Shown piece after piece: positions 24,876-40,100 of a DNA stretch of 64,000 bases. The notes beneath the pieces are model-generated. The model saw only the letters and a program-made list of their open reading frames with translations. It had not been told where the DNA came from and did not search any database. Both the position numbers and the translations under genes were made by a program. The DNA is from Tanytarsus gracilentus (taxonomy: Eukaryota > Arthropoda > Insecta > Diptera > Chironomidae), in NCBI GenBank assembly GCA_038502055.1, contig JAXRKN010000037.1, forward strand, positions 6,790,501 to 6,854,500, in the 5' to 3' direction. The first letter of the stretch is position 1. Every line of letters begins with the position of its first letter.

Positions 24876-27800
24876 AAAGCGCCTGGAAAAAAAATTTTTT
24901 ATTCGAAAAATCTTTAGAACTAATTTTTTCCAAGATCTCAGCCCTCGACCCAAATTTACATTAATTTTTTACCATGCGTGCATCAAACAGTAATCATTAA
25001 AATAAAAAGCGATGTCTTATCAGATTTAATCTTGTATGAACGTAAATTTTGCCTCGAGAAAGATTTATTGCGAGCATGAATATTGTTATAATAACGTTAC
25101 ACTCGACTAGAGCGAGCGAAGGGTGGTTGTAATAAAATCAAAGTTTGAGTACGTTGCGGCAAGGTATTTTGAGGTTGTCAAAGTACTTAAGTGAGAATGA
25201 AAATTTTTCCTTCATACCGCTATTCAAGTGAAATTCCTTTTATATCCTTCCGTAATTTTCTTGCTCGTGTGCATGTGAATGTAAATAAGTTATCATCCTA
25301 TAAATCGTAATGTCTACATGTGACAACATCATGCAAGTAGAAAATTATTTTTTAAACTTTCTCTCACGGAAAATCACAGCAATTTAAATTGTCTCGGTGA
25401 AAGTGTCAAATTATAGCCGAGTTTCAAAATGATCGTGAGATCAACACAAAATGCGTTTAAATTGGACAAACATTTGTTTCCTGTTTCCTGTTGATAGCAC
25501 ATCCGATATATATTGAGTATATTTATCGTCAATAAACATCACTCTTTGTTGCTAATGCAGTTTTCATGGCACACATATGTGCTCTTTCGATAGAGGACTT
25601 CGCACATATTGTTTGCATAAACTTTTAGAGCTTCAAAATTATTTTCAATCCATTATGTTCGAAAAATAAACCGATTATGTACAGTTTGGTGTTAACATCT
25701 CTCATGATATCGATGTTGATGATGGTTTTATGTTAACCGTACAATTTTAAGCGAGTTTTGTGTTGGTTGGATGAAACTGAAATTTCAAAAAGTGTAAAAT
25801 TAAAAATATTTAAATTTATTTCTTTAGCATCCCATGACAGCTCTTAAATTATGTACTCATGTATGCCGCCCTCATACTGCATGTTATTAAAATTTCCACT
25901 CCATTGAATCCTCAAATTTATCTTCTGCTCTGTAATTGCCTGGAAAATTTAGATCGAAACAAGAAGAAGACTTTTAATTAATGTTTCTTAGACTTTTTTC
26001 ATTCTTTATTTTCACTTATTTAATTGTTTTGTGTGTCTTGATTTCTGTTTAAGTTTCATTAATTTTTTTACATCCATCTTATCGTTAAAATGTTTCTGTA
26101 ATTTTTTATTTTGCGCAAAATAATCACGAAAAAATATTTTCTTAAAAATTCCTCTCAACTTTGTCTTTTAAATCAGTTTATTTGTAACAAAGAGGAGAAA
26201 TTAATTAAAAAAAAGAGTTTAATAAATTTCTCTCTCAACTAAAATTACTCTTCACTTCAACAACAATTTCTTTAGCTTTTCAAATAATGATTATTACGGT
26301 TGTTGTTCTCTGTCGTTATCATTATGAAACACCGAAGAAGAAAACGTTACGAAAATGAAAGAGAGAAGGAGGTAGACAAAGCTTAAATTCTGTTAAAAAT
26401 ATTTCGCAACTCGTTCGCAATGAAATAATAAAAGGAAAAGGGGTTGTTGACGGTGACGGTAAAAAGAGTTGGAAGAAATTTTAAATATCACTTTTAAAAT
26501 ATATAAAAATTTCATTAAAAAAATTAAAATGTTCATCCCTTGCATCGTTTTCGTCTCATAAAGATATTAACTTTTCTCACAACACAAAGCTTTAGAAAAG
26601 AAAATTTTGCCTTTCTATTTTAAAGTTTTTATCCATTAAACTTTTCCATTTTTTACGTATAAATTTTCATTTATAATTACATAAATTCTTGGCTGTCTTC
26701 GTTCCGTTGCTAATTTACATTTTACATATTGTGAAACATGGGGTTGGTAAACATGGGGGACTAGAATTATACTTTTAGAGAAGATATAGTTGAAAAATAT
26801 AAAGGAACATTTAGAATTGTTGAAATCTTTCGTGCTTTAAACCAGTTGTAAATGTACGCGAGGAAGGAAGTATGAGAAAAGTTCACTGAAAATTATTCAA
26901 AATCACGTTTGCTAAATTCTTTATGCTTTTATTTTCCAGCTGAGCTCAAATTACTCACAAACTTCTTGCAACCCCAACAGCAAGCAAGTCGTATTTTTTT
27001 TAATTTCCTGATGAAAGAAAAGAAGTGAGAAAAGCAGCACAGAAAAGCACAAAGAAAAACTTTTATGTATTTTAAAGTAATTAGAGATGTTTCCTCATTT
27101 CCTTCCGGTTTGGTATCGCTTGATGCGATGATTTCTTTTTACCCTCCTTTTTGCAATAAATAAAAAATGTACACTGTCAAGTACGAATGGCAGTTGTTGA
27201 AGGAAGATGGAAGATTTATGAACAGGTTTAACGTAATGTAATTCCTTACCGAGAATATCCAAGGATTTGCTGCGGTAGATTAATTAATTTTCGGAGATGA
27301 AGCTTACAAGTCATTTGCGGGTCAGTGTTCAATTAAATTTAATGTCCAGAGGGTGGAAAATTTTGGAAAATCATTTTTCAAATAACCTCAAAATTAGAGT
27401 TTGTCCGGAGGAGAAAAACATGTTGAAGATTTTCATCATTCACTCGATTGATTTTATTTTCAATTACAATTCTAATCTGGATGTCATTGATACAATATTG
27501 TCATTTTGGGATATTTTTTAAGTTTCATGGATGATTTAATTTTCTAGTTCACAATAAATCAATCTCTCATGGTGATTCACCGAGAAACTGATTTTTATAT
27601 TATCGTGAATATTTTCGAGCAATACATTGAGATGAAACACTCAATTTTAAAACTTTTTTTAATTTCTTTTTGAACTATTGCAAGGATAGTTTTCATAGGA
27701 AAATAAAATAAAATTTTATTCACACAATTATTTTTTGACCATTTAATTGAGCTGAGATTTGATGGAATTTTAATGTCATCACTTGAGCAACACAACCAGC

Positions 27801-27950
27801 AAATTCATTTTATTTATCTACACGGACGCAATCTACGGTGGAAATTTCAACAATAAAAACTTAACCAACTCTGCTCGAGTGACGACAGTTAAAAAATTCA
27901 TCCAATAGAAAATCTCCTTCAATTGATTTCGTTAAGGAACTATCTTAAAA
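24876..27950. other. Non-coding AT-rich DNA downstream of the Dpr gene
   Basis: I see no supported gene. A frame at 27,297-27,521 has no recognisable domain. This is the region beyond the 3' end of the minus-strand Dpr gene. Confidence 0.5.
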
Positions 27951-27964
27951 TAGTAGTTTTTATT

Positions 27965-27974
27965 TTTATTTATT
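27965..27974 (-). terminator. Candidate polyadenylation signals of the Dpr gene
   Basis: Two overlapping AATAAA hexamers on the minus strand (tttatttatt region on plus) lie 51-60 bases past the stop codon. Their position implies a short 3' UTR. This is a sequence match only. Confidence 0.5.
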
Positions 27975-28024
27975 CTCTCTGCATAAGGAAGTAGTATAAC
28001 GATGCTAAGTGGTGTCCTTTACTC

Positions 28025-28191
28025 TTACGTTATTCGTCTTATCATGTCCTTTAAATTGACTAGAAGAATAAGCATACAAAAGATGTTTCGAAAAGCATTT
28101 GTGGAGTGACTCGTTAGATAAATGGCTGTTGTACTGCTACTGGTGATGCTTTTATTCGGTGTCGCAGCAATGTTGGCAGCTGGTTTTTCGC
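28025..28191 (-). CDS. dpr: Dpr gene exon 8: C-terminal tail and stop
   Basis: Acceptor ttgtacag. It completes Gly257, then encodes EKPAANIAA, a Ser/Thr-rich stalk, the hydrophobic stretch IFCMLILLVNL, a short basic tail and a TAA stop at 28,025-28,027. The GEKPAA junction matches the GENPAA-type motif that follows Ig2 in many Dpr proteins, as I recall them. Confidence 0.85.
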
Positions 28192-31100
28192 CTGTACAAT
28201 CAGAGATAGAGAGAGAAAGAAAAAGAAGGGAAATTTAAAGTTTTTGCAAGCTGTTTGACGAGTTGAATCGAAAAAATTTGCTGAATTTTTCATTCATTTT
28301 TAAAGACTTTGATGAAGTCATAATTTAGGTCATCGCCCAAAGCAAAATTTTGTTATTCACTTCAATGCCTGCAAATGTGAAATAACAAGCTCCCACCTTA
28401 AAACCAAATTTATCCGACATAACGACTGAATAGCACTTAAATCCTTCCAAAATGAGTCACGTCATCTATTCACACACACACACACACACGAGATGAAGAC
28501 ATTAATTGGATTTTCAAGATGCATAAAATTGCATATTGCATACAGCCGAGAGACCGATAAATTTATCATGCACATCTTTCGATACTAATATCGTATACGT
28601 GCAATGCATTATGAATTCATATTGTCAACTTAAAATATTGAAATATTATTATTCTCATCTTTAGGGTGCTTCTCATGATATATTTTTTAATCTCATTAGA
28701 GAAAATATGAGAAATTAAGTGAGTGAAAGATTTATCGCATGTCTTTTTAGCAGAAGACGGCACTCACAAGTTTTTGAGTATTTTGTGAGGAAGAGAAAGT
28801 TTTGGAACTAAACATTCGATGCCGCTTGCCAAAAAAGGAGCGAAAGACTCTAAATTGGAATTTAATTCTTTAACTTCCCCTCAATTCCATATTCCGTTGT
28901 CGTTTTCTCTCTTTTATATATGCACATTTTATCTAACCGACTCGACACACAAAAGATATTTTTCCGATTGCATTTTCATGCTCATACAAATATTCGAGAA
29001 GTTGAAATCGAGAAAGAGAAGCAACATTATTTTTAGCGTAACCACACAAGGTGTGGTACGCTTTATGCTCGTGATTCCGTCTGTCTGTCTGTTCCAGTGA
29101 GATCTCGGCCCCTGGCCAGTAGAGACTTGGGTTTTGAGATGATAGGTCTTGGGGTCTTATTAGCCATTTTAGGAATTTTTGGGTCATGACCACAGGTCGT
29201 GCATGGACCGCATAATGTCATTTTTATAAATTTTTCTTTTGGCTTATGGGTATGTTGAACTGGGATTGGACAGAAATGATTTGATGGATTGAAAATGGAA
29301 CACTGTGGAAATGGAACATTGTGGAAAATGAAAAAGTGGAAAGTGGAACACAGTAGAAAATGGAAAAGGGGAAAATGAAAATGGTGGAAAATGGAAACTG
29401 TGGAAAATGAAACACAGTGGAAAGTGGAATAAGTGGAAAATGGAACATAGTGGAAAATGGAACACTGTGGAAAATGAAACATGGTGGAAAATGGAAATGA
29501 TGGAAAATGGAACAAATGGAAAATGGAACACAATGGAAAATGGAACATGGTGGAAAATGAAACAAATGGGAAATGTAACAATTGAGCAAATAGAAATAAT
29601 TAGAAAAAAATAATGAGTAAATGGTTGAAATAACTTTCCCAAAAAATTTTCCTTATCTTCCCTTTCGCTTTCCAAAAATTTTTCCATTAGCTTCTCTTTT
29701 GGCTTCTTAATAGGACTTAACCATGTTACATTTTCAATACTGATCTGTTACAAGTGGGTTACGCGGCAACACCCACGTGTGGGTTTTGAAACATTTTTTA
29801 TTGTGTTGCAGACAGAATCGTGTGCATGAATTTCAATACGGATTTTTGAGGATAAGTTGAATAATGGCTTTTTACTAACAAGTTTTTCCACCCAACGGGC
29901 ATGAAAATTTCTTCTCGGTCTTTACAATTTTCATGTGCATTTGAACGTAACTAAGAATTGAAAACTTTTTTTTATGACAGATGGTGACTGCATGTGTGAG
30001 AATTCCTTTGAAGATTTAAAATTTTGAAACGAGATAATTTTTATGAAAATTGAATTTTTAAATTAAAGTGTGGAAACTATCTTGAAAATGGATCACAGAA
30101 AATGTATTCAAGAGTTCAAGAACCAAGAAAATCTCAAAAAAAATCATGTTTTCAACTAAAGAAACAATTTTTTTGTTCGTTGCATTTTAGACATTCTATT
30201 CAGTTGCCATCGGACGAAGGAATACAAAAGAAGTCGTTGAAGATAGCATGAGGGGATGACTATACGATTACAGCATTAAATATACGAACCTTTTAGCACA
30301 TGTACATAGATGCTCGACTGTCTCGCATTAGCCGGAGAGCAAGTATAATTTCCTAATGCAGAAGAAGAGAGAGTAAAAGATAATGTAATGTAAAATGATA
30401 AGCTTAATTTACTCATTCATTTACCTCCATGTCTCGCAGTCGCATTTCTCACAGTCAGAATACTTGAAGTTAATTTAGATGCTACTGTAACGCCATCCTC
30501 ATGGTCGTAATTAATCATTCTATCCTCGTGATACCTGAATGTATGTTTTGTGCATTAGACAAGAAAGACAATTTGAATTAGTAATGAATCTCCGTTTTAC
30601 ATTTTCCATGTGAAAATTTCGGTGTAATTGAAAATCTCAGAGAGAAAAAATTGAATTAAAAAAATTAAGGTCGAATGCTATAAATTTCAACATTTAAATC
30701 CCTTACCAAAAGACATATAATGGACTTTCTGTAGCACGTTTCAGTTTGCATTCTAATCTCAGTGTGCTACCCTCGTTGATGTGCACTTCAGGAGCTTCTA
30801 TTATTTCAGCAACCGCCTCTGCGATAAAGAAAGGAAATAATTAGAAAAAAAACTAAGAAACTCTTAAAATTAATTTCTTATCGTGATTGAATACTGATTG
30901 GAAAATCAAAAATGTAAATTTACTGTGAATTGAAATTGATTGACACAAACTGAATGTAAAATTTTTCAAAATATCTTCGCCAGTTTATAGTGACGATATT
31001 AAACTGTCATAAATCTCCTGCAGATCCTCTAAAATTCTCTAACTTACAAACCATAAACTTTTAATCATATACGGAAAGTTTTTCAAACGAATTGAAAACT

Positions 31101-34100
31101 TGGAATATAAACATTCACACAAAAACCAAATGCGAGCTTCCACTGAAAACTTTCGTTTAATTTATTTTCGCTTGCCAACTATATTTTCACATTGCACGAT
31201 ATGGAAGTGGCGAGGGCGGTAGTGGTTTGTTGTTGAAATGGAAAAATTAAATGGCAATAAATAAAATCATTATGAAAATTAACAGTTTCAAGCTAGATAA
31301 AACATTTAGAAATTTGTTAATTTATTTTGAGAAAATTCACTCACATAAAGTTGCGACTTTTTAAATTGTTTTACATTTAGATACACAAAAAAAGACATTA
31401 AAGATACCATTAAAATAATAAAGGCATCAGCATTAGTAGTTTTTCCATTAAAAAGGATAATCTTAGGGGATAAAAATTACTGATGCGAGGTTTTATGAGA
31501 TTCAAGGCACATGCGAAGGAAATCCCCTCAAAACGCCCATTTTAATACTCCTGTAGAATTTTAAACTAGCTATTTCTAATGTTTGTTTACATGGTTTTAT
31601 GTCTGAACGCACATACATGCATATATCTCGGTGTGCTTTTTGTGCTGATAGAGAATGAGAGATAATGCGGCTGTTTGCTGGCCAAAGATGTAGGTGGTTG
31701 GACACACACAAAGGGAGGACATAAAAGCATAAGTAAATATTTGCAAATGCGGAGGAATTTACATTGTTTGGCTTCCTCATTTCGAACCATAGCAAAGCGC
31801 CTTCATTTTGTGGTTTGATGTTGGAAATGTTTAAATGCACAAAATGCAATGTTTGGTTTGTGTGCATCAAATAAATTTAATTGATTGAAAATTCTCAAGT
31901 TGCTAAAATTGTATTTCTCAGAAATAAAAACAATAATTTTCTATTTTAATGACAATAAGTCAGCTGTAATTATTGACCAGAACACTGTGAACTCCCAGCT
32001 GTCTCTGTACTTATTGTCATCTGCCCAAATTATTACAATATAACTACACATATAATTTAGTTGCCCCGCAGTTAACTTTTAATTGGACGTGTACAAACTA
32101 TTTAATTGCGCACGTATAGAAAATTACCTCGTAAAAGCCAATTGTTACACATATTGACTTGAGGAAAGCTAATTTATTGGAATTACCATCAATAATTTGT
32201 TCTCATGTGCTTTTAGTAAACGGAGCTTCAAGCTTGTCACGATTAAATTAGAATTTTCTGCCAAATAATAATTTTCATTTTTGAATGCACCATGTCAGTA
32301 AATATTATTATTAATAACACCTCTCAATGCCCTCAAGCATTGACCTATATCGATTATCAATTTTCCTCATCACTCGTAATTAGCGAAATCATCGTCTCAT
32401 TAAAATTTATATTGAAATAATTAGCATCATTTTCGTATTATCATAATCAAATCAGTATCAATTACATTATTCACGATGAATTTATTATCGTATGTTGGAT
32501 GATGAAAATATTAAGAAAAAACTCACCAACTATTCTAAGTTCAATGAATATTGATTCAGGTGGATGAGTCGATATTTGACATTCTGTTGAGAATAATTTT
32601 TAGATATAATTTGTGTTGATAAATTTTTATGTCAACTTACCGTAAAGGCCCTCATCGTCTTTCTGTGCATTTCGTATCCTCAGCGCCCAATTTCCTAAAT
32701 GTCTCGTATGTTCCACCAGAAATCGATCGTCACTCGCATACGTACTAAGTCCTACGGTTAGCAATAAAAAGTCTTTTCTTCGAAACCACGAAACCTAAAT
32801 GAGAAAATTAAAAAAACAATTTAATATTATTCCAGCATCAACCTCTTCATTAAATAATAAAAGAAAAAATTTCATCATAAAGTTGAAGAATTAAAATAAA
32901 ATTTGTGTCACATCTTTAGGGTTTCAGCCTCTTTCAAACGAAAGAAAAATAAAATCCTAAAAAAACAACCTTCTCGACCTTCTTACAAATGAATTTTTTA
33001 AAGCACATTAAAGTCCTTGTTTTCATCGCTAACCAAATGCATAATGAAATTTAATGTTTTCTAAGCTTTCCTTCATCATTTCCTTCTTCTTTTTTGTTTT
33101 GCTTATCCTGTAAGTTCATTTATGTATCACAATAATAAATTCATAATGTAATATGGGCCGAATAAAGCTTGGATTCGAAGAAAAATTCATCGGTTAAGGT
33201 TTTCATATTTTATTCAAATCGAATTTTCATGTCGAAATGGTTGTTATTCAGAACTCTCATCCGCATACGCTCGGTTATTTTACAATATGATGAACATGAG
33301 AAGAAAAACATTCTTTGCATTTGAAGTGAAATAAAAATTCAATCAATAAAGATGTTTACGACTTTCATACATTTATTTTTTTTCTCTCCCTACTTAAAGA
33401 CTCAAGGGATGGTGAGTTATTGACTTGGCAACTTAAAAGACGGAAATTTAAAATGGAAATGATGTTGTTTGCTTCTACAATCGAGAGGCTTTTAAGGATA
33501 AAATGGGAATTTATGGGACAATATTTTTTATCTTGAAAACATTTTTTTGAATATCTGGAAAATTTACCATTTGCCAAAATTTTCCCTTAACTTTTTTCAC
33601 AAATGCAAAAAGAGAAAAATTTATTTAATTTAATTTCACTTCACCGTGAAATCGACGGATTTAATTTCATCGAAGCGCACATTGAAATTCATCGGAGGGT
33701 ATTCGAGATGATATCTTTGAATGTGTAACCCACAATCTCGAGACATGTCTTTATATTTAGTAAAGAAACGAATTTATATATATGAAAAGAGTAAACATGT
33801 ACAAAAGCTAAGGTTGGATTACAGTATAAATTTATCTCAATCGAACTTTCATTCCATTCATATACAAACTCACACTGAATAAAATTGGCAGGGAAACGCA
33901 TCAAATTCAATATTGGGTAGCTCCATAAATATTCGCAAGCAGGCTCTATCAACATATCGTATACAAGTCAACATATAAATATCAGAATTGCTCGTAACCT
34001 TTGAGCCAAGCCCCTTTTTTTGTGCATAATCTATATAGGTCGATTTCATAAATTTGATAATTTTACGGGTAGCTATAGAAGTAGTAAAAGATTTGTGGTT

Positions 34101-37100
34101 GACCGACCACATTACAACATGTTTTGCGTAATTTATGATGAATGCCAATGAGAAAAAGTATTTCTTGGTTTCTAATTTCCTAAATATGAAAAATTCATTG
34201 AGGGTTGAATTTTTTTTATAATTTATGCATGTGGATGAAAAATCTTAAACAAACCCTTTCATTCTTATAAAGTATTTCTTCATCTGATATTTTAATTTTT
34301 TTCGCTCATTTGAAATTCTGTTTGCGAAATTAAGCCACAATTGAGTGAGTTGTGTACAGAAAAAGAAAAGAAGAAAAAACTTTTACCAATTTTTTCTTCT
34401 CTTGCATGTTAAAAAGTGAAGACATTTTAAAATTCATTGAATCAACTTTTCATTTTCCTCTTATTTCACATTCACAACACAAACACTGAGGATAGAAAGC
34501 GAGCAGTTTTTTTTCATTGGATCTATATGCATTTAAAGAGCATTCCAGAAGAGGAAAAACGTTAGATTTCAGCGCGGCTTTTAAGAGCCAATATTTATTC
34601 AAGCGATTGCAAATCTCTCAGGCTCAATGCACTGCTTTTTTAGCTTGAGTGAAGAGAAATTTTTATCGCTTCGCAGACTGTTTGACTTCAACTTTTTTCC
34701 CTCACTCATTCTCAAGAGTAGCCGATGCGGATTCTCTTCATCATTCAGTATTCATTATAAAAAATCCTCATTGCCATGGCGATGACGAAAAATTGAGAGT
34801 TTGGCAAACGATTTCCTCATTCTCCATCTTTATTCTTCTTTTTCATCGACTCTTCAATAACTTTTTTTTATTCCCACTTTAAAGGAAAAAGCGTAAGGGC
34901 GAAAAATGAGAATTTTTCTGCTTTGAATAATTTTTCTTTCTCTGTATAATGAAGACGAAAATGACTCCTAGCCGTATCAATTTCACTACAGCAATTTTTC
35001 AATTCAAAAAATGAAAAATTGAGATTTTCTTTTTCTTGACTTGATAATTTTTCTTCATGAGAAAATAAAAAATTCCATAACAATTTTTTTGGCTTTGAGA
35101 ATTTTAAAATTTTTGTGGACATTTTGTCTCTGTTTTAAAAAGCAATTGCAAATATTTTCACGTTAAATTTCCACATTATTGTTAAATGGCGAGGAAAGGA
35201 GATGAAATTGAAGAAGATTACGCAAATGATTTCGGCTCTTTTGAATATAATGACGTCTATATCTGGCCCCCTCTCACTTTTTTATAGGCATCCTAAAGAT
35301 ATCAATTGTAAATAATCCATAAATACGCACTGAGCTTTCTATTCATTCTCCTAATTGTACCACTGTGATTCATTATATCGTGCTATCTCTCAGCACACCC
35401 TCAAAAATGATAGAAATTTGAATGGGGATAAGAAACTTGAGGGTTGACTTTCCTCGCGATAAATTTCAAGGGATTTTCTATTGGATTTATATTCGTTACT
35501 TGAGCGTTATTACCGAAAGTCCTTAATACACTTTTTTTTCGTTACTGACTTTTCATCAGTTTGATATCAAAAGAAAGAAAAAATCAATTCAATTTTATTG
35601 ATTTTTTCTTTTGACACTTTTTCGCGCACTTGAATGTCTTGTCCCTAATCTTCTCGCTAAATGTCTTTTTCAAAGCAACTTTCTTGTTCCGCTTCGCGCT
35701 GTTTTATGTCGCATTTCAAGTTTCCCCTTGCCAAAACTCGAACCTTGTCATCGTCTCGGAGGGATTGTTTTTAATAGGATTCTAAGGGTAACGAAAATAT
35801 ATAAATACTATACTTACAGTGGCTGGTTGTGTCATCGTAACACTACAAGGTAGAATCGCGAGGCCTCCCCGCTGACTTATCACTCGCGTTGAATTTTTCG
35901 TTATAAAATGACTATGTACAGGTGATAACGAGTTTTTGTTGTGCATGATTTTTAGGTCGTTTGAGTCTGTAAAGAAAAGAAAAACCAGAATATTTAATGA
36001 GAGAAGTCACTGCGTGTGATTTATGAGAAAAAGTAAACTCATCAACGTCCTCCGCACATTTTTTTTGTTTGATGGTTGAAAAAATCTTTTATTCGAGAAT
36101 TTTTTGTTTGCCAAGTGAAAAAATATATGCTGCCCACATTTAAAAACATTGTTGAAACAAAAAGTTCAAATATTTCAAGGCAAAAAACAAATTTTGATGT
36201 CTTGACAACAATTTTCGGTAAAATCTTCCAAATCTTCGTCTTCTTAAATTAAATCTCAACCTTTTGCTAAGGAGATAATAATTTTCAAGATTGGTAAACA
36301 TTTATGTCGTTTTACTTGTTTTTAAAAAATCAACTCATGCCGTTCTTATTTTTTCAAGGTTCATTTTTTATTCAGCAATTTTTTATCGACATCCAAAAAA
36401 TATTAATGAATTTCTAAAATATTTTCTTATAAAATCTTTCAGTCTACTCCTCAAATTTATAAGTTAAAAACTGTGATTTCATTAATTATTTTGAGCCCTA
36501 AATGAAGTTTAGATATTTTGTGGTGAAAACTTTGAAAGAAATTTATAAAAATTCTTTATTAAATTAAACTTTATGATTTTGGTTAAGTTGAGACCACTGA
36601 AATCACCACTAAAGAAAGTGAATATTTATAAAGTGTACAAGGATGAAACAATTTTCAAGCGCTATGTATAAAAATTAAGCAAAAGCCACATAAAAGCTTT
36701 TCACTCTTTCTATACCTTCATCATACGCCTTTTTGAATACTGAAAGAGCTTCCGAGTACACTTCAAAAGTGTCTGAAGCATGTTAAAGTCTATTAAAAGA
36801 AGTGAGTTAAAAACGCTTGATAGGATATTTTGCCCAAAGGCCTAGTTAACGCTATTGAGAATGAAAAAGTTTTTAAACTTTAAACTTCACTACGTGAGGG
36901 ATAAAATTTTGACCTTCAAATGAGCATTCGAAACGAGAAAGTTCTCGTAGTTTTTAAAACCCTTTAGGTGATAATCTGAGGAAAAAGAAAAATATTTATT
37001 CAACAAATCCTAAAATTTTAGTTTTCTGTTTTTGCTTAATTAATTTGGGTCCTGACCTGTAGAATTTAATTAAAAACAAAAAATATAATTTTTGATACGA

Positions 37101-40100
37101 AAAAATCACTGAAAATAGTTTGAGGGCGAATCAAATTTAATTCAAACAGTTTGAATTATTTTATTTACATTCGATATTGCCTCTGGTTGATTATTGATTG
37201 AAAATCATTTCGAATTGGTTATTTCCATTATTATTTATGCACAAATATCGATTGAGTTTTTTTTTCATAAATCACATTGAAGCTTTTTGAATAAAGGAAT
37301 TTTTTATTGAAGATAAAATTGTTGATATTTTTTTAAATTTTTTGATTTTAAATTTGATTGTGTCTATTTTTTGGGTTTATTTAACTTTTTTGGATGTTTC
37401 ATTTCTATATTTCTTGACAAAGCTTCAAAGTGCTCAATTTGTAAAGAAGCTTTTATTTTTGAGATCTCCTTGACATTCAATCTGAGTTTTATAGAAATTT
37501 TATTTAAATCCTACAACGCAACTAAATCCTATTAAACTTCGAAATACACGAAATGAGGCAGAAAATCTTTTGAGAAGAAAACATTAGCGATAATGATCTC
37601 ATTTAGTCTAAATGATTTAGAGGATAATCTTTGACCACATCTTAGATAATGAGGATTTCATTATGTTCATTTCCTTGATGTTTAGAAGTCATTTAAATGT
37701 TCATCTCAAAAAATTAAGATAAATTTGCTGAAAAAATATATTGAAAATTTTGGTGAACATTAAAAAATCATAAAATAATTTCTAATAAAATCATTAACTC
37801 TTGCATGTGAAAAGCTATAAAAAGTAATTTAATAAAAAAATGATAATAATAAATTCAACTTACGAGCACGTGCTTGCGGAAGAAAATATAACTTTTCGAG
37901 AAATGTCACATAAATTAATTCAACACCTGTAATGCTCCCTAATTAAAACTTAAAGCATACACAAATCTTTTGATTTTTGTTAAAACAACAAATAAGCTCT
38001 AGGCGTAAGTATAAAATAATTACGCATGTACCAAAATGTAGAAGAGAATTGAATTTGCTTTACTCATTCTCATTCTTATCACAGATTAACAGATTTGTTG
38101 CTCCAAAAAAAGAAAACAACGCTTTCTCAGAAAGAGTGTGGTGTGTGTCTTTAGTCACCTGTTCAGTCTTTATACACCGCAATGAGAAAAAAAGAGATTG
38201 AGACTTGATCCTTGCTTAAATTTTGTTTATTGCTTTAATTTTCTTAACTTCCCTCTCCTCGAATTGTGCTCCGCATATTAAAGTCTGAAGATTATGTTTC
38301 ACTAAAGATTTTTCATGCTGAGGGCGGATTCAAATTAAATTAAACGTAAAAATTGTGTTTTACTGCTTTAAATTTTAACATGTAAATTTACAAACGTTTA
38401 AAATTTTGAGAGCTAGATAAACATGTCGATGGATTAAAATTCATGTGTTTGTTTTGAAAAAATCTAAAAATTTATCCTGCTTTTGAGAGTGGGTAAAGTT
38501 GGAAAATCTCGAGTGAGTTAAACAGCGAAAATAACAAGAACAACTTTCGTTTTCTCAGCGACTCATTTTCTTTGCTCACCCAACAAAAAATATTTTTGTA
38601 AAACTCGACATTTAGCTAAATTTTTAAGGTGTAGGTGGGCAGAATAATTTATGACTGCCATGACAATTATTCTCAGTGGATTACCAGAAAAATGAATTTG
38701 GATGGTCTGCGGAGAATACCGACGGACGGGAGTTAAATTACATAGCAAGCAATTACTCGTGAATCACGTAGCTAACTGTTGGTCGTTTTAATCTAGATTT
38801 TCGGAAAAAGCAAAAGAGCGAAAAATCCAAGCTTAATATTTTATATTTCAACATATAATGAGTTCCAAAGAATTTAAAACCAAAAGTTTTTTCTCAGGAA
38901 GCATGTAAATTTTCTTCTTAAACCCAAATTTTTTTCATACGTGTCCTCCACCCGTCAGTTATAAAATTAATGAGATTCTCAACGTAAAAATTTCGTATAA
39001 AAGTTTACGCATCATCAAGAGAAATAAACAAAAAGAAAACCTTGCGAGTGTAAGTGAGATTGGAGTAGGATTTAAATTCTTGTATGTGCGAATGTCTACA
39101 ACATGAGTATGGAGCGAAAGAAGAAAAAAATAAATGATACGCATTAAGGCAGCATTTTTCATACTGGTATCATCGCATGCCTTGTGAAGGTATTTTATAA
39201 GAATATGCTTTCGTCTTGTCTAGTTATTTATTCAACACAATTTCTTCCTTCACCTGGCCTCAAAAAATCATGAGCGAGTGAAATGCGAAGATAATCCTCG
39301 AAATTTCCTTGTTTTTTTCATGAAATGTGTTTGATAACTTGCGTTATGGTCCTGAAAGCTTAGAAAAAGTTTCTTAATTTTTTTTAATGCAATTTTTAAG
39401 ATGGATTTTTTCATTAAATTTTAAAAATTTCCATTCCTTGAATTTTTCACATGCGTGTTTTGGAGAAAATCTTACACAATGTTTCATTTTCAGCTCATTT
39501 CCGTTTTTTATCACAAAATAGCAAACAAAATGATGAAAAAAGCCTCCAACAGTCTGGCAGTGTCATTACTTTAAGTAGAAATGTCACTTGCTTTTTCAAA
39601 CACCTTCTTTTGTATTCATGAAATTCTCTCTTACTTCAAATGGAGATCCATAAACTTGTCACTGCTTTAGATAAGAGAAACATGAGAGATCTATTTGCGG
39701 TGAATAAATATACACACAGAGGCAATGAGCATAAGTAGGCAGCAGCATGAGGGCTTTAAATAGTATATTTATGTGAAGAAATTCATTCTACTTTGTGTAC
39801 ACATGTAGGCGTAAAGTGCTCTCTCATTCACTGAAACTTTTTTTTTTCATATCATTTCGTCTCTATGTCCTGAGAGAGAAAACTCACTTGCAGGCATTTT
39901 GCGGTATCTCTTGGTGGTTGTCACTTTAAACTAAATATTCCGCATTTCTCAGTTTGAAATGTATATAAGGCAAGTATGCCTTGTTTGTCAATATTATTCT
40001 CTCGTCTGATTTTTTATCTTGTTTGAACGAATTAAATATTTGAAGTGAAATGATAAAAAAAACTTGAATAAATATTTTCTTTATGCTTTGGCTCTTTTTG

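Noticed and set aside
28122..28238. Plus-strand 39-codon frame starting MAVVLLLVMLLFGVAA that looks like a signal peptide
   Set aside because: It is antisense to Dpr exon 8, whose minus-strand reading joins in phase to exon 7 and ends with a stop. The hydrophobic frame is a shadow.
29063..29687. Three overlapping minus-strand frames of 121-172 codons rich in FHFP and CSIF
   Set aside because: They translate the minisatellite. All frames are open because the short unit lacks stops on that strand.
31502..31870. 122-codon minus-strand frame inside Dpr intron 4
   Set aside because: No domain, no phase-compatible splice sites with exons 4 and 5, and a second overlapping frame on the same strand.
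38563..38748. 61-codon minus-strand frame with a GTGAGC donor, considered as the Dpr first exon
   Set aside because: It lacks a signal peptide, and the exon at 42,256-42,379 fits in phase and function.
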